Shown here: positions 28,030 through 37,515 of the stretch, piece after piece
Layout: every line of letters starts with the position of its first letter
How positions within the stretch are numbered: the stretch's first letter is position 1
Source of the DNA: Sva-07 sp963715825
Lineage (GTDB): Bacteria; Actinomycetota; Acidimicrobiia; Acidimicrobiales; Ilumatobacteraceae
Length of the DNA: 64,000 bases
Direction of reading: 5' to 3'
Assembly: GCA_963715825.1 (NCBI GenBank)
Contig: CAVQSI010000002.1
Coordinates: 124,001-188,000 of the forward strand
Notes under the pieces: generated by a model
Seen by the model: only the letters and a program-made list of their open reading frames with translations
Told to the model about the DNA's origin: nothing
Database searches by the model: none
Program-made: the position numbers and the translations under genes

Positions 28030-30530
28030 CAGACGCGCTCGATCCTGACGTCGGTGGTGGCGCCGGCGCTGTCGACGATGTCCTCGATCGTGCCGCCGCC
28101 CTGGTTGAACGGTGACCACGCCACGCCGCGCGGTACACGCGTGTTGGCGGTGATCGGCAGCACGCTGGACGCCTTGGCGCTGACGACCTTGACGTCGTCG
28201 CCTTCGGAGACACCGAGGCTGTCGAGGTCGAGCGGGTGCACGTGCACGGCAGACCCGGGCGCGAGGTTGACGAGCGACCTCGACATCTGGGTTCCGACTG
28301 CCCGGTCGTACAACTTGCGACTCACCACCAACCGATAGTCATAGCTGTTCCGACCCGGCGCGGAGAAAGACACCTCGGGCAGCGGGGCCAGTTGCGGGGT
28401 GGTCAGCACGCCGTTGGGCTCGTCGTGCAGGGCGGCCACAGTGGCAGCGGCGAAGCCGGGCACGGTCGCCGCGACGAGGGCGGTGACGTCGTCGACGGTC
28501 GACACGCCGCGCAGCGGGTGGTCGGCGCCGAAGGAGTGCTCGCCGATCATCAGCCCGAGTTCGACGGCGATCATCCAGTCGGGCCGGCTCGTTCCGGTGG
28601 CGGTGACCTGCTGGGCGAGCGTGGTCACGCGGCCCTCGAGGTTGGTGGTGGTGCCGGCCTTCTCGCCGTAGGCCGACGCGGCGAGCACGACGTCGGCGTG
28701 CTGGGCCGACTCGGACGGGAACGTGTCGATGGCGAGCACGCGTCGCGCGCCGGCGATGGCGCGACGCGCGAGGTCGGCGTCGGGACAGTCGTTGAGCGGG
28801 TCGGCGCCGAGCAACACCAGCAGTTCGAGGCGGCCCTCGGCAGCGGCGCGCAACGTGGCCAGTCCGTCGTGGTCGGCGTCGACGGGAGCGAGACCCACCG
28901 ACAGCGCGCCGACGACATTGCCACGCCGAAGCGCCGGCAGCACGGTCGCGCCGGGGCATCCGTCGAGCACCGTCTGCAGGGCGGCGACCGTGGCCTCGGC
29001 CGACTCGGCGAGGTTCGGGCGGCCCGCGATCACCACGACGTTGCCGCTGGCGATCTGCTCGGCGATGTCGGCGTCGGCGAGCGCCTTGGCGACCACCGCC
29101 TGTTGGGCCCCCGGCTCGTAGCGCAGCGACTTCCAGGCGTACGGCGACATACCGGTTTCGAGTGTCGAGAACTCGATGAGACGCGTGCGCTTCTTCTCGG
29201 CGGCGTCGCGCAGGCGGAGGTAGAGCACCGGCAGCTCTTCTTTGAGGTCCGGTCCGAGCAGGATGACAGTGGCAGCGGTCGCCGCGTCGTCGATCGTGGC
29301 GCGGTCGAGGCCCAGGATCTCGGCCGGCAGGCCGTCGCCGAGCTGCGCGTCGCGAGAGGAGATGCCGATCGAGTCGGCGAGCTGTGCCCAGGCGAAGGCG
29401 TCCTCGTTGGACCCGCGGGCGCCGCCGAGCAGGCCGATGCTGTCGGGACCACCCTCGGCGAGCGCATCGGTGATGAGCGTGGCGGCGGCGCGCAGCGCGA
29501 CGTTCCAGCTCGCGGACACCAGGTCGGCGTCGACCTTCACCAGCGGACCGGCCAGGCGGAGATCGGAGTTGACCGCTTCGAAGTTGAACCGACCGCGATC
29601 GCACAGCCAACCCCAGTTGACGGGGTCGGAGTCGACGCCCTGGTAGCGCAGCAGTTCGTCGCGGCTCGACTGCACCACGGTGCGACAGCCGACCGAACAG
29701 GTGGTGCACGTCGACTCGCGCTGGGCGAGGTCCCACGGGCGCGCCTTGAAGCGGTAGGGCTTGGCGGTGAGCGCACCGACCGGGCAGATCTGCACGGTGT
29801 TGCCCGAGAAGTACGACACGAACGGTTCGTCCGGGAACGTCATCACCTGGGTGTCGTTGCCGCGGCTGATGAAGTGGATCAGCTTGTCGCCGGCGACTTC
29901 GTCGGCGAAGCGGGTGCAGCGATCGCACAGGATGCAGCGTTCGCGGTCGAGGTAGACCAGGTCGCTGATCGGGATGGGCTTTTCGTAGTGGCGCTTCTCC
30001 TCGACGTAGCGCGACTCGCCGGGCCCGTGGCTGAACGCCTGGTCCTGCAGCGGACACTCGCCGCCCTTGTCGCAGACCGGACAGTCGAGCGGATGGTTCG
30101 CGAGCAGCAGTTCGAGCATGCCCTCCTGGGCCCGCTTGACCTGAGGCGTGTCGGTGCGGACGACCTGGCCGTCCGCCACGGGCGTCATGCACGACACGAC
30201 CATCATCGGTCCGCGCGGTCCCTCGACTTCGACCATGCACTGGCGACACATGCCCACCGGCGACATGCGCGGGTGGTAACAGAAGTGAGGGACGTACTCG
30301 TCGGCCTGCAACGCCGCCGAGATCACCATGTCACCCTTGCGTGCGGGTACGTCACGACCGTTGACGTTGAGCGTGACCGCGTTCGGATCGGGTTCGGGCT
30401 CCGGATCGCCGTCGGCCGCCTCGGCATCGTCGGCGAGGTCCTCGTGGGCGCCCTCGACATCGGCGACGACCTCGTCGGTGATCACGTCGGCATCTGGTGT
30501 GGGGGTGTCGGGAGTGTTGTCGTCGCTCAT
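28029..30530 (-). CDS. nuoG: NADH-quinone oxidoreductase subunit G
   Basis: Largest soluble subunit, 833 residues from ATG 30530 (MSDDNTPDTPTPDADV), overlapping nuoF by ATGA. The first 50 residues are an acidic, proline-containing extension with no counterpart in E. coli NuoG. Cluster ligands follow: 2Fe-2S in CYHPRMSPVGMCRQC, the His-Cys3 cluster in HPLDCPVCDKGGECPLQ, a 4Fe-4S in CILCDRCTRF with a later CPVGAL, and the cluster of the molybdopterin-like domain in CTTCSVGC. The rest is the inactive molybdopterin oxidoreductase-like domain. Confidence 0.95.
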   Translation of the reverse strand: MSDDNTPDTPTPDADVITDEVVADVEGAHEDLADDAEAADGDPEPEPDPNAVTLNVNGRDVPARKGDMVISAALQADEYVPHFCYHPRMSPVGMCRQCMVEVEGPRGPMMVVSCMTPVADGQVVRTDTPQVKRAQEGMLELLLANHPLDCPVCDKGGECPLQDQAFSHGPGESRYVEEKRHYEKPIPISDLVYLDRERCILCDRCTRFADEVAGDKLIHFISRGNDTQVMTFPDEPFVSYFSGNTVQICPVGALTAKPYRFKARPWDLAQRESTCTTCSVGCRTVVQSSRDELLRYQGVDSDPVNWGWLCDRGRFNFEAVNSDLRLAGPLVKVDADLVSASWNVALRAAATLITDALAEGGPDSIGLLGGARGSNEDAFAWAQLADSIGISSRDAQLGDGLPAEILGLDRATIDDAATAATVILLGPDLKEELPVLYLRLRDAAEKKRTRLIEFSTLETGMSPYAWKSLRYEPGAQQAVVAKALADADIAEQIASGNVVVIAGRPNLAESAEATVAALQTVLDGCPGATVLPALRRGNVVGALSVGLAPVDADHDGLATLRAAAEGRLELLVLLGADPLNDCPDADLARRAIAGARRVLAIDTFPSESAQHADVVLAASAYGEKAGTTTNLEGRVTTLAQQVTATGTSRPDWMIAVELGLMIGEHSFGADHPLRGVSTVDDVTALVAATVPGFAAATVAALHDEPNGVLTTPQLAPLPEVSFSAPGRNSYDYRLVVSRKLYDRAVGTQMSRSLVNLAPGSAVHVHPLDLDSLGVSEGDDVKVVSAKASSVLPITANTRVPRGVAWSPFNQGGGTIEDIVDSAGATTDVRIERV

Positions 30531-31963
30531 TCGCCTGCCCCCACCATCACCGGGATGTGGCGACGCTCGGCCCGCTTGGTGACCAGCGCCTCGAACTCCT
30601 CGGGGAACAAGGTGAGCGCCGAGTGGATCGGCACGTACGCCGACGGGCCGACGAAGCAGATCGTGGTCATCTTGTACGGGAACGGGACGGCGTCGAGGCC
30701 GAGGCGCTCGCTCGATGCGTGCGGCATGTCGCCGGGACAGATCGACTCGCCGACCTGGCGGATCGTGTCGAGGTCGGCGTCGGTGCCGTAGCCGTCGACG
30801 ATGCGCTGCACGAGGCGATACAACCACGTGCCGCCTTCGCGGCAGGGCACGCACTTGCCGCACGACTCGTGCGCGTAGAAGCGCACCAGCGAGAGCGCCG
30901 CTGCGGGGATGTCCGTGGTCGAGTCCATCACCATCACCGCGCCGGAGCCGAGCATCGAGCCGGCGGCGCCGGCCTGCGGGCCTTCGAACGGGATGTCGAG
31001 CTGGTCGGCGGTGAACCACGGGGCCGAGCCACCGCCGGGAACGAAGGCCTTGAGGTCGTTGCCGTCGCGGATGCCCTGTGCGAAGTCGTCGCCGTAGAGC
31101 AGATCACGGAAGGTGGTCGAGCCGTTGACGATCTCGTACACACCGGGGCGCACGACGTGTCCGGACACCGCGATCATGCGGGTGCCCGGCGAGGTGGGCG
31201 TGCCGATCGCGGTGTACGCGGCGGAGCCCTCCTTGGCGATGAACGGCAGGTTCGCCAACGTCTCGACGTTGTTGACGATCGTGGGCTGTCCGTACAGGCC
31301 GACGGCGGCGGGGAAATACGGCGGCTTCAGGCGCGGCATGCCGCGTTCGCCTTCGAGCGACTCGATCAACGCGGTCTCCTCGCCGACGACGTAGGCGCCG
31401 GCGCCGTAGTGCAGCACGATGTCGACACTGAAATCGGTACCGAGGATGTTGGTGCCGACATAGCCCGCGGCGTACGCGTCGTTGAGCGCCTGCGCCACAC
31501 GCTCGTGTGCGAGCGGCATCTCGCCGCGCACGTAGAGGAAGCACTGCGACAGGCCGGCCGCGTAACTCGCGATGAGGCAGCCCTCGATCAGCTGGTGGGG
31601 GTCGCACTCCATCAGCAGGCGGTCCTTGTAGGTGCCCGGCTCGGACTCGTCGCCGTTCACCACGAGGTAGCGGGGCCACACACCCTGCGGGGTGAAGCCC
31701 CACTTGGTGCCGGCGGGGAAGCCGGCACCGCCACGGCCCAGCAACGTCGAGTTCTTGACCTCGTCGGCGACCTCGCTCGGCGATGTGGCCAGCGCGGCGC
31801 GCAGCCCCTCGTAGCCACCGGTGGCCAGGAAGCGCTCGAGGGTGTGGCCGTCCTCGTACTGGAAGCGCGACGTCACCACGGCGGGACGGTCACCCGGGTA
31901 GAAACCCGGCGCCCAGGGGTACGGGCTCACGACGCGATCGGTGGACTCGTTGAACGTGCTCAT
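30527..31963 (-). CDS. nuoF: NADH-quinone oxidoreductase subunit F (NADH/FMN site)
   Basis: NADH-oxidising flavoprotein subunit, 478 residues. LGRGGAGFPAGTKWGF binds NADH and FMN, NGDESEPGTYKDR completes the FMN pocket, and ESCGKCVPCREG supplies three ligands of the N3 cluster. In most homologues the fourth cysteine follows after a short loop. Here the region reads ESICPGDMPHASSERLG and then FPYKMTTICFVGP, an insertion of about two dozen residues with an extra cysteine; TTIC is the likely ligand. The start is 13 bases after the nuoE stop. Confidence 0.94.
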   Translation of the reverse strand: MSTFNESTDRVVSPYPWAPGFYPGDRPAVVTSRFQYEDGHTLERFLATGGYEGLRAALATSPSEVADEVKNSTLLGRGGAGFPAGTKWGFTPQGVWPRYLVVNGDESEPGTYKDRLLMECDPHQLIEGCLIASYAAGLSQCFLYVRGEMPLAHERVAQALNDAYAAGYVGTNILGTDFSVDIVLHYGAGAYVVGEETALIESLEGERGMPRLKPPYFPAAVGLYGQPTIVNNVETLANLPFIAKEGSAAYTAIGTPTSPGTRMIAVSGHVVRPGVYEIVNGSTTFRDLLYGDDFAQGIRDGNDLKAFVPGGGSAPWFTADQLDIPFEGPQAGAAGSMLGSGAVMVMDSTTDIPAAALSLVRFYAHESCGKCVPCREGGTWLYRLVQRIVDGYGTDADLDTIRQVGESICPGDMPHASSERLGLDAVPFPYKMTTICFVGPSAYVPIHSALTLFPEEFEALVTKRAERRHIPVMVGAGE

Positions 31964-31976
31964 GCGGGCCTGACCT

Positions 31977-32588
31977 TCATGCTGGGCTCACGGGGATCCA
32001 GGCGGGACCGTCGGTGACGTCGTCGGGGTGACGGGCGCCCACGGCGCGTTCGGCAGGAATCTGTTGACGGTTGCGACCGAGCGTGCCGTGCGGCGGCACC
32101 TCGGCGTCGAGCTTGCCGGCGCGCAGGTCGGCGACGAGATCGTCGAACGCCTCGGGGGTGACGCGATACCGGTGGCGGTAGTTGACCTGCAGCGTCGGTG
32201 CCTCGGTACACGCAGCCTGGCACTCGGCGTGTTGCAGGGTGATCAGTCCGTCGCTGGTGGTGGACCCGGCACGGATACCGAGCGTGTGCTCGGCGTGGTG
32301 CATCAGATCGTCGCCGCCCATCAGGGCGCACGACATCGTGCCGCAGATGTTGATCAGGTACTTGCCGGTCGGCTCGAACCGGAACATCTCGTAGAACGAC
32401 GCCGTGCCGTACACCTCGGCGGGCGTGACGTCGAGCAGTTCGGCGACGTGACGCATGGCGTCGTCGGTGACGTAGCCGTTCTGCTGCTGGCTGAGGTGCA
32501 CCAGCGGAATCAGCGCCGACTTCTTCTTCGGGTAGCGGGCGATGATCTCCTTGGCCACCACCACGTTGTGGTCGCTGAGTCGACTCAC
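31977..32588 (-). CDS. nuoE: NADH-quinone oxidoreductase subunit E
   Basis: Thioredoxin-fold 2Fe-2S subunit (cluster N1a), about 203 residues. GTG 32588 is preferred because GGAG lies seven bases upstream; GTG 32591 is one codon earlier. The cluster ligands CGTMSC (Cx4C) and CQAAC (Cx3C) are intact, as is YGTASFYEMF. The C-terminal 45 residues after the domain are a polar tail. Confidence 0.92.
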   Translation of the reverse strand: MSRLSDHNVVVAKEIIARYPKKKSALIPLVHLSQQQNGYVTDDAMRHVAELLDVTPAEVYGTASFYEMFRFEPTGKYLINICGTMSCALMGGDDLMHHAEHTLGIRAGSTTSDGLITLQHAECQAACTEAPTLQVNYRHRYRVTPEAFDDLVADLRAGKLDAEVPPHGTLGRNRQQIPAERAVGARHPDDVTDGPAWIPVSPA

Positions 32589-32601
32589 CACTCCACTCCG
32601 T

Positions 32602-34023
32602 TCATCGATCCACTCCGCCGAGCACTGGGTCGACGCTACTGATGATCGCGACGGCATCGGCAACCAATCCGCCGCGCATCATGTGCGGCAGGCACTGGAT
32701 GTTGACGAAGCTCGGCTCGCGCATGTGTATCCGGTACGGGTTGGCCGAGCCGTCACTGACGATGTAGCAGCCGATCTCGCCGCGCGGACCTTCGAGGCCG
32801 ACGTACGCCTCGCCCTCGGGCACCTTGAAGCCCTCGGTGAAGATCTTGAAGTGGTGGATCAGGGCCTCCATCGACTCGTCGATGCGCGCCCGCGGCGGCG
32901 GGGTGACCTTCTTGTCCTGGATGCGGAAGTCGCCCGGGGGCATCCGATCGAGGATCTGGCGCACGATCCGCATCGACTCGCGGATCTCCGCGAGGCGGAT
33001 GGCATAGCGGTCGAACGCATCGCCGTACGAGCCGACGATCACGTCGAACTCCATCTCGTCGTAGTGCATGTAGGGCAGGTCGCGCCGCAGGTCCCATTCG
33101 ACGCCGGTCGAGCGCAGGATGGGGCCGGTCGCGCCGAGCGCCAACGCCTCCTGCGGGGTGATCACGCCAACACCCTGGAGGCGTTCGCGCCAGATCGGCT
33201 GGCCCGTCATCAGCGTGTCGTACTCGTCGAGGCGAGGCGGCAGCATGTCGAGGATCTCGAGCACGCCGTCGCGCCATCCGGCCGGCAGGTCGGCAGCAAC
33301 GCCACCGGGGCGGATGTAGTTGTGGTTCATCCGCAGGCCGGTGACCTCCTGGAAGAACCGCAACACCTCTTCACGTTCGCGCCAGCCGTAGATCATCATC
33401 GACACGGCGCCGAGGTCCATGCCGTTGGTGGCCATGAACAGCAGGTGGCTCGCCATCCGGCTCATCTCGGCCATCAGCATGCGAATCCACACGGCACGAT
33501 CGGGGATGTCGCCGTCGATGCCGAGCAGCTTCTCGGTCGCCATGGCGAAGGCGAGCTCGTTCGCGATCGGACTCAGATAGTCCATGCGGGTGACGTTGGT
33601 GCCGCCCTGCGCATACGTGAGCTGCTCGCCGGTCTTCTCCATGCCGGTGTGCAGGTAGCCGATGATCGGCTTGCAACGCAGCACGGTCTCGCCCTGGAGT
33701 TCCAACATCAGCCGCAGCACACCGTGCGTCGACGGGTGCTGGGGCCCCATGTTGATGATCATCGTCTGATCCTCGTCGGGATCGTCGGGGAGATCGCCGA
33801 GCTTGGCGGCATCGGCCTCGGACATCCGCAGGACCGAGCCGATCTCGCGCATCAGTTCCTTGGCGGACAGTTCGCTGCGCGGACGCAACTGCTGTTCGCC
33901 TTCGTCCGTGCCGGCGACGGACCGTTGGTAGAAGTCGGTGCCCGCGTCGTCGGTGTCGGCCACGTCGATGGCGGCGAGCTCGTCGTCGGGCGCGTCGGTG
34001 TCGGGGATCGTCGTCTCGGACAT
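32602..34023 (-). CDS. nuoD: NADH-quinone oxidoreductase subunit D
   Basis: 49-kDa-type subunit that lines the quinone site with NuoB, 473 residues. About 85 residues of acidic, low-complexity sequence (MSETTIPDTDAPDDELAAID and on) precede the domain start at MIINMGPQHPSTHGVLR. The quinone-site region GYLHTGMEK and the C-terminal GSANPYRIHMREPSFVN are normal. NuoG has a similar acidic extension. TGATG overlap with nuoC. Confidence 0.94.
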   Translation of the reverse strand: MSETTIPDTDAPDDELAAIDVADTDDAGTDFYQRSVAGTDEGEQQLRPRSELSAKELMREIGSVLRMSEADAAKLGDLPDDPDEDQTMIINMGPQHPSTHGVLRLMLELQGETVLRCKPIIGYLHTGMEKTGEQLTYAQGGTNVTRMDYLSPIANELAFAMATEKLLGIDGDIPDRAVWIRMLMAEMSRMASHLLFMATNGMDLGAVSMMIYGWREREEVLRFFQEVTGLRMNHNYIRPGGVAADLPAGWRDGVLEILDMLPPRLDEYDTLMTGQPIWRERLQGVGVITPQEALALGATGPILRSTGVEWDLRRDLPYMHYDEMEFDVIVGSYGDAFDRYAIRLAEIRESMRIVRQILDRMPPGDFRIQDKKVTPPPRARIDESMEALIHHFKIFTEGFKVPEGEAYVGLEGPRGEIGCYIVSDGSANPYRIHMREPSFVNIQCLPHMMRGGLVADAVAIISSVDPVLGGVDR

Positions 34024-34466
34024 CAGGCGTTGGCTCCCTTGAACTGCACCGGGATTCGACCGATCTCGTAGTCCTTGCGCAACGGGTGGCCGACCCAGTC
34101 CTCGGGCATCAGGATGCGGGTGAGGTCGGGGTGGTCGCTGAACTCGAGGCCGAACATGTCGAACACCTCGCGTTCCATTGCCTCGGTGCCCGGGTGCACG
34201 TCGAACAGCGTCGGCAGCGTGGCGTCGTCCTCGGGGACCTGGACCCGCAGCCGCAATCTCCGGCGGTTGCCGAGGTCGAGCAGATTCACGACGACCTCGA
34301 AGCGCTGGGCCGGTTCGGCGTCGTCGGGAAGGTGGCGGTCGGGACGTTCGAGGTAGTCGACCGCGGTGAGGTCGATGCACATCGCATATCCCTCGTCGGC
34401 CAACGTCTTCACCGTGGCGAGATAGTCCTCACGATGCACATGTCGGACCTCGTCGGGCGCGCTCAC
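34023..34466 (-). CDS. nuoC: NADH-quinone oxidoreductase subunit C
   Basis: 30-kDa-type subunit, only 147 residues from GTG 34466, which overlaps the nuoB stop by GTGA. It holds the core of the family: EREVFDMFGLEFSDHPDL and the C-terminal HPLRKDYEIG. It lacks the 30-60 residues that commonly precede this core, so it is a minimal version. Not fused to nuoD. Confidence 0.92.
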   Translation of the reverse strand: MSAPDEVRHVHREDYLATVKTLADEGYAMCIDLTAVDYLERPDRHLPDDAEPAQRFEVVVNLLDLGNRRRLRLRVQVPEDDATLPTLFDVHPGTEAMEREVFDMFGLEFSDHPDLTRILMPEDWVGHPLRKDYEIGRIPVQFKGANA

Positions 34467-35053
34467 TTCTTGGCTCCCAACAGGACAGGAGTCGGCGACG
34501 AACCCGGCTCGATGTACTCGACGTGCACATTGGCGCCGGCGCCGGTCTCCTGGCGACGCTTGAGGATCTGGTTGGTCTCGATCAGGCCGTGCAGCGTCTC
34601 GATCGCGTGGATCAGCGTCTCGGGCGTCGGCGGACAGCCGGGCGCATAGACGTCGATCGGCACGATCTGGTCGACACCCTGGACGATCGCGTAGTTGTTG
34701 AACATGCCGCCCGACGAGGCGCACACACCCATCGAGATGACCCACTTGGGCTCCATCATCTGGTCGTACACCTGGCGCAGTACCGGTGCCATCTTCTGGC
34801 TGACACGCCCGGCGACGATCATGATGTCGGCCTGTCGCGGCGACGCCCGGAACACCTCCATGCCGAAGCGCGAGATGTCGTAGTGCGCACCGCCGGTGGC
34901 CATCATCTCGATGGCGCAGCAGGCGAGACCGAACGAGGCCGGCCACGACGAACGCGAACGCGACCAGTTGACCAGGTCTTCGAGTTTGCCGGTGATGACG
35001 TTGTGCGACAGCCCGCCGAGTCCGTCGTCGAGCACATCGTTGACGATGCCCAT
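34463..35053 (-). CDS. nuoB: NADH-quinone oxidoreductase subunit B
   Basis: Carries cluster N2, the last electron donor to quinone; 196 residues from ATG 35053 with AAAGGAG eight bases upstream. The four cysteines are in FGLACCAIEMM, VCASSGGMFNN and APGCPPTPETL. The C-terminus after HGLIETNQILKRR extends about 35 residues beyond the fold. Confidence 0.95.
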   Translation of the reverse strand: MGIVNDVLDDGLGGLSHNVITGKLEDLVNWSRSRSSWPASFGLACCAIEMMATGGAHYDISRFGMEVFRASPRQADIMIVAGRVSQKMAPVLRQVYDQMMEPKWVISMGVCASSGGMFNNYAIVQGVDQIVPIDVYAPGCPPTPETLIHAIETLHGLIETNQILKRRQETGAGANVHVEYIEPGSSPTPVLLGAKK

Positions 35054-35076
35054 GGTGATGACTCCTTTGCGTCTCG

Positions 35077-35556
35077 TTACGCGGCCGCGCCGTCGCTGGC
35101 CGGCACGCGTCCTTCGGTGCCGACACGACGAACCGTGGTGGTGGCCGTGCGTTCGGGTGACACCATCGCAGCGTTGGCAGCCAGGCTGCGGTAGCGGTGA
35201 ATGGGACCCCAGTCGAGTCCGCCTCGGGCGACTTCGTACACGAACGTGGCGAAGAAGACGGCCGAGAAGGCGAAGATCGCCCAGAAACCGTAGACGCCGA
35301 GTGTCGAGTGCGACACGGCATACGGGTAGATGAAGATGATCTCGATGTCGAACATGATGAACAGCATCGCCACGATGTAGAAGCTGACCGGGAACCGCTC
35401 GGGGGGTTCCCGACTCGGAACGATCCCACACTCGTAGGGGGCTTCCTTGGCCACCGAAGGCCGGCGCGGCGCGAGCAGCCTCGAGGCAGCGAAGCTGAGC
35501 ACGCCGAAGATCACGGCGAGGATCAGCAGGACGACGATGGGCAGGTACTGCCCCAT
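35077..35556 (-). CDS. nuoA: NADH-quinone oxidoreductase subunit A
   Basis: ND3 homologue with three helices, 159 residues. The mobile loop with its cysteine reads KEAPYECGIVPS and the second helix has the conserved MLFIMFDIEIIFIYP. A polar C-terminal tail of about 45 residues follows WGPIHRYRSLAA, longer than usual. It starts 12 bases after the stop of the unknown membrane protein gene, so complex I appears to be transcribed with the upstream cytochrome genes. Confidence 0.94.
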   Translation of the reverse strand: MGQYLPIVVLLILAVIFGVLSFAASRLLAPRRPSVAKEAPYECGIVPSREPPERFPVSFYIVAMLFIMFDIEIIFIYPYAVSHSTLGVYGFWAIFAFSAVFFATFVYEVARGGLDWGPIHRYRSLAANAAMVSPERTATTTVRRVGTEGRVPASDGAAA

Positions 35557-35568
35557 TACTGGCTCATC

Positions 35569-36447
35569 TCAGACGCCGGCTCCGACCTTTTCCTGCTCGG
35601 CGTCGGCGGCGTTCTCGGCGGAAGCTTCGACCTTGACGGGCGGCAACGGCTGCTCGAGGTTGGACTTGAGGATCCGGTCACGGCGATGCAGCAGGTAGCA
35701 CAGCGACAGGAAGATCGCCGCGCCGCCGATCGCCAGCACGATCGCGGGCTGACGGCGTGCACCGAGGTCACGGACCATGTAGACGTATTCGCGCTGGCGG
35801 GTCTCGTCGATCTGGGGAGTGGCCGGTGCACGACCTGGCTCGACCCGCACCGGCACGTACGCCGCCGCTTCGGCCACCACGTAGTGCGGGGTGTGGAAGA
35901 AGGCGATGAAGTCGAGTGTGTCGTTGATCTTCGGATAGCGCTCGCCACCGATGTCGAACACTTCGACGATCTCGAACTGGCCGGCTGCGAACGCGCCTTC
36001 CTCGATCAGCACTTCGGATGCCGACGCCTGGGCCTGGCCGAATGCCGGCGAGGCATTGTCGAGCACGATCCACCCCTGCTCGAGGAACGTCTCGCGCACG
36101 ATGTCGGCGGATGCGGTGGCGGTTGCGTCGAGGGGGACGTCAGCATTCGGATTCAGGACACCAGCCGCGCCGAGCGCGTCGACGTCCTGCAACACGCCAG
36201 CGCCAGGAACGGCCTGCCATGACGGGTCGGGGCCACGGAGGCCGATGCCGTAGATCGCCCAGACGATGCCCATCAGCATCAGCCAGCCTGCCAGCCCGGT
36301 GAGCGCCACCAGGAACGCCAGACGCGACCCCATGTTCGTCGCCATGATGCCGTACACGCTGCCGCACAAGATGACGAAACCGATCACGACGGTGAGGAGA
36401 CCGCGGAGCTCGGGCTCCCAGCCGATTGCCAACAACGTCATGGTCAC
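35569..36447 (-). CDS. Unknown membrane protein between cytochrome and complex I genes
   Basis: 292 residues if started at GTG 36447, which overlaps the cytochrome c stop by GTGA as elsewhere in this operon; ATG 36441 is the alternative. Two N-terminal helices (LLTVVIGFVILCGSVYGIM, AFLVALTGLAGWLMLMGIV), a loop domain of about 150 residues without cysteines or histidine clusters, one further helix (AIVLAIGGAAIFLSLCYLL) and a charged tail. No family recognised. Its place between the diheme cytochrome c and nuoA, with tight junctions on both sides, suggests a role in building or linking the two complexes (inference). Confidence 0.75.
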   Translation of the reverse strand: MTMTLLAIGWEPELRGLLTVVIGFVILCGSVYGIMATNMGSRLAFLVALTGLAGWLMLMGIVWAIYGIGLRGPDPSWQAVPGAGVLQDVDALGAAGVLNPNADVPLDATATASADIVRETFLEQGWIVLDNASPAFGQAQASASEVLIEEGAFAAGQFEIVEVFDIGGERYPKINDTLDFIAFFHTPHYVVAEAAAYVPVRVEPGRAPATPQIDETRQREYVYMVRDLGARRQPAIVLAIGGAAIFLSLCYLLHRRDRILKSNLEQPLPPVKVEASAENAADAEQEKVGAGV

Positions 36448-37515
36448 AAGCTCCGTACGTATTCGACGATTTCGCGGATCTGCTCATCGGTGAGCAGTGA
36501 CCCGAACCCTGGCATCCGGCCGCTTCCCTGGCCGTTCAGACCATAGAGCCTGCCGAACTCCGACCCGTTCTGCAAGAACTGCACCAGCTGGTCGTCGTCG
36601 GCGAAGTGCGCATTGACCGAGCCGCCGGTGAGGTTCCAGCCGAACGCACCCTGACCGGGCACGCCGGGCTGGCCGTAGCTCCAGCCGAGGGTGTGGCAGC
36701 GGGCGCAGCTGTAGGCACCTGCGGCGAGGTCGAGGTTGAACAGGGCCTCGCCGATCGTGGCGGCGTCGCCGTCGGCGACCGCCCGTTCTGCAGCCGCTTG
36801 GATGTCGGCCTGCAGTTCGGCCGGGCAGGTTGCCGGAGTCGCAGATGCGAGCGTCGTCTTCACCCTCGGCGCAGTTCTCCCGGGGGATCTGGATGCTCTT
36901 CATGTACGCGATCAGGTTGTCGATCTGCTGGGTGTTCATCGGGCCACCGCCGACGAGACCCCACGGCGACATCGGCGAGAACGGCCGGCCGTAGTTCAGG
37001 ATGAACCGAACTTCGGACTCGTCGAACTTGTAGAAGACGGTGTTGACCGCCGGCGCCTTCCAGTTGACGGCCTCGACTTCCTGGGTGATCGGATCGGTGA
37101 TCGTGAACGGTGCTTCGCCGCCCACTCCGGCCATGCCGCCGTGACAGCCGGCGCAGTTGAACCCGCCGTCGGCGGTCGGTGCGAACAGCTGCGAGCCCCA
37201 GCTCGCGAACCGGTTGTCCCAGCCTTCCTGCGCGCCGGCCTGACGGCTGGGTTCGAACACCCAGTAGAGCGGCAAGGCCACCACGATGATCGCGAGCATG
37301 ACCACGCCGAGGAGCTGGACGCGCTCGAGACGCGGACCCTCGAGCGTCTCGTCGTCGTAGTACTCCTTGCGGTTGGCGGCGAGCTCGAGCTCGGAGCCGA
37401 CCTCGCGTCGTCCGGCGAAGACGTTGAAGAGCCCGTAGATGATCCAGCCACCGAGGATGATGACGAGACCGATGACCCCGATGGTGGTCGTGGTCAGGGC
37501 GAACACTGGCGCCAT
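36444..37515 (-). pseudogene. Membrane-anchored diheme cytochrome c of the bc-type complex, apparent frameshift
   Basis: ATG 37515 (MAPVFALTTTTIGVIG) overlaps the Rieske stop. Two helices (GVIGLVIILGGWIIYGLF, GVVMLAIIVVALPLYWVF) precede the first haem motif CAGCH in GGFNCAGCHGG. The frame then runs into a wrong reading after ARICDSGN. The other frame continues the protein as CPAELQADIQAAAERAV with the second haem motif CARCH (YSCARCHTLGW) to TGA at 36444. Dropping one C near 36832 joins them cleanly into about 356 residues. Since every other gene of this operon is intact and the product should be needed for electron transfer, a sequencing error is likely, but programmed or real mutation is not excluded. 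Confidence 0.72.

Noticed and set aside
28236..30791. 851-codon open frame opposite nuoG
   Set aside because: Antisense shadow; nuoG has all cluster ligands and fits the operon.
30497..32017. 506-codon plus-strand frame opposite nuoF
   Set aside because: Antisense shadow; nuoF motifs on the other strand are complete.
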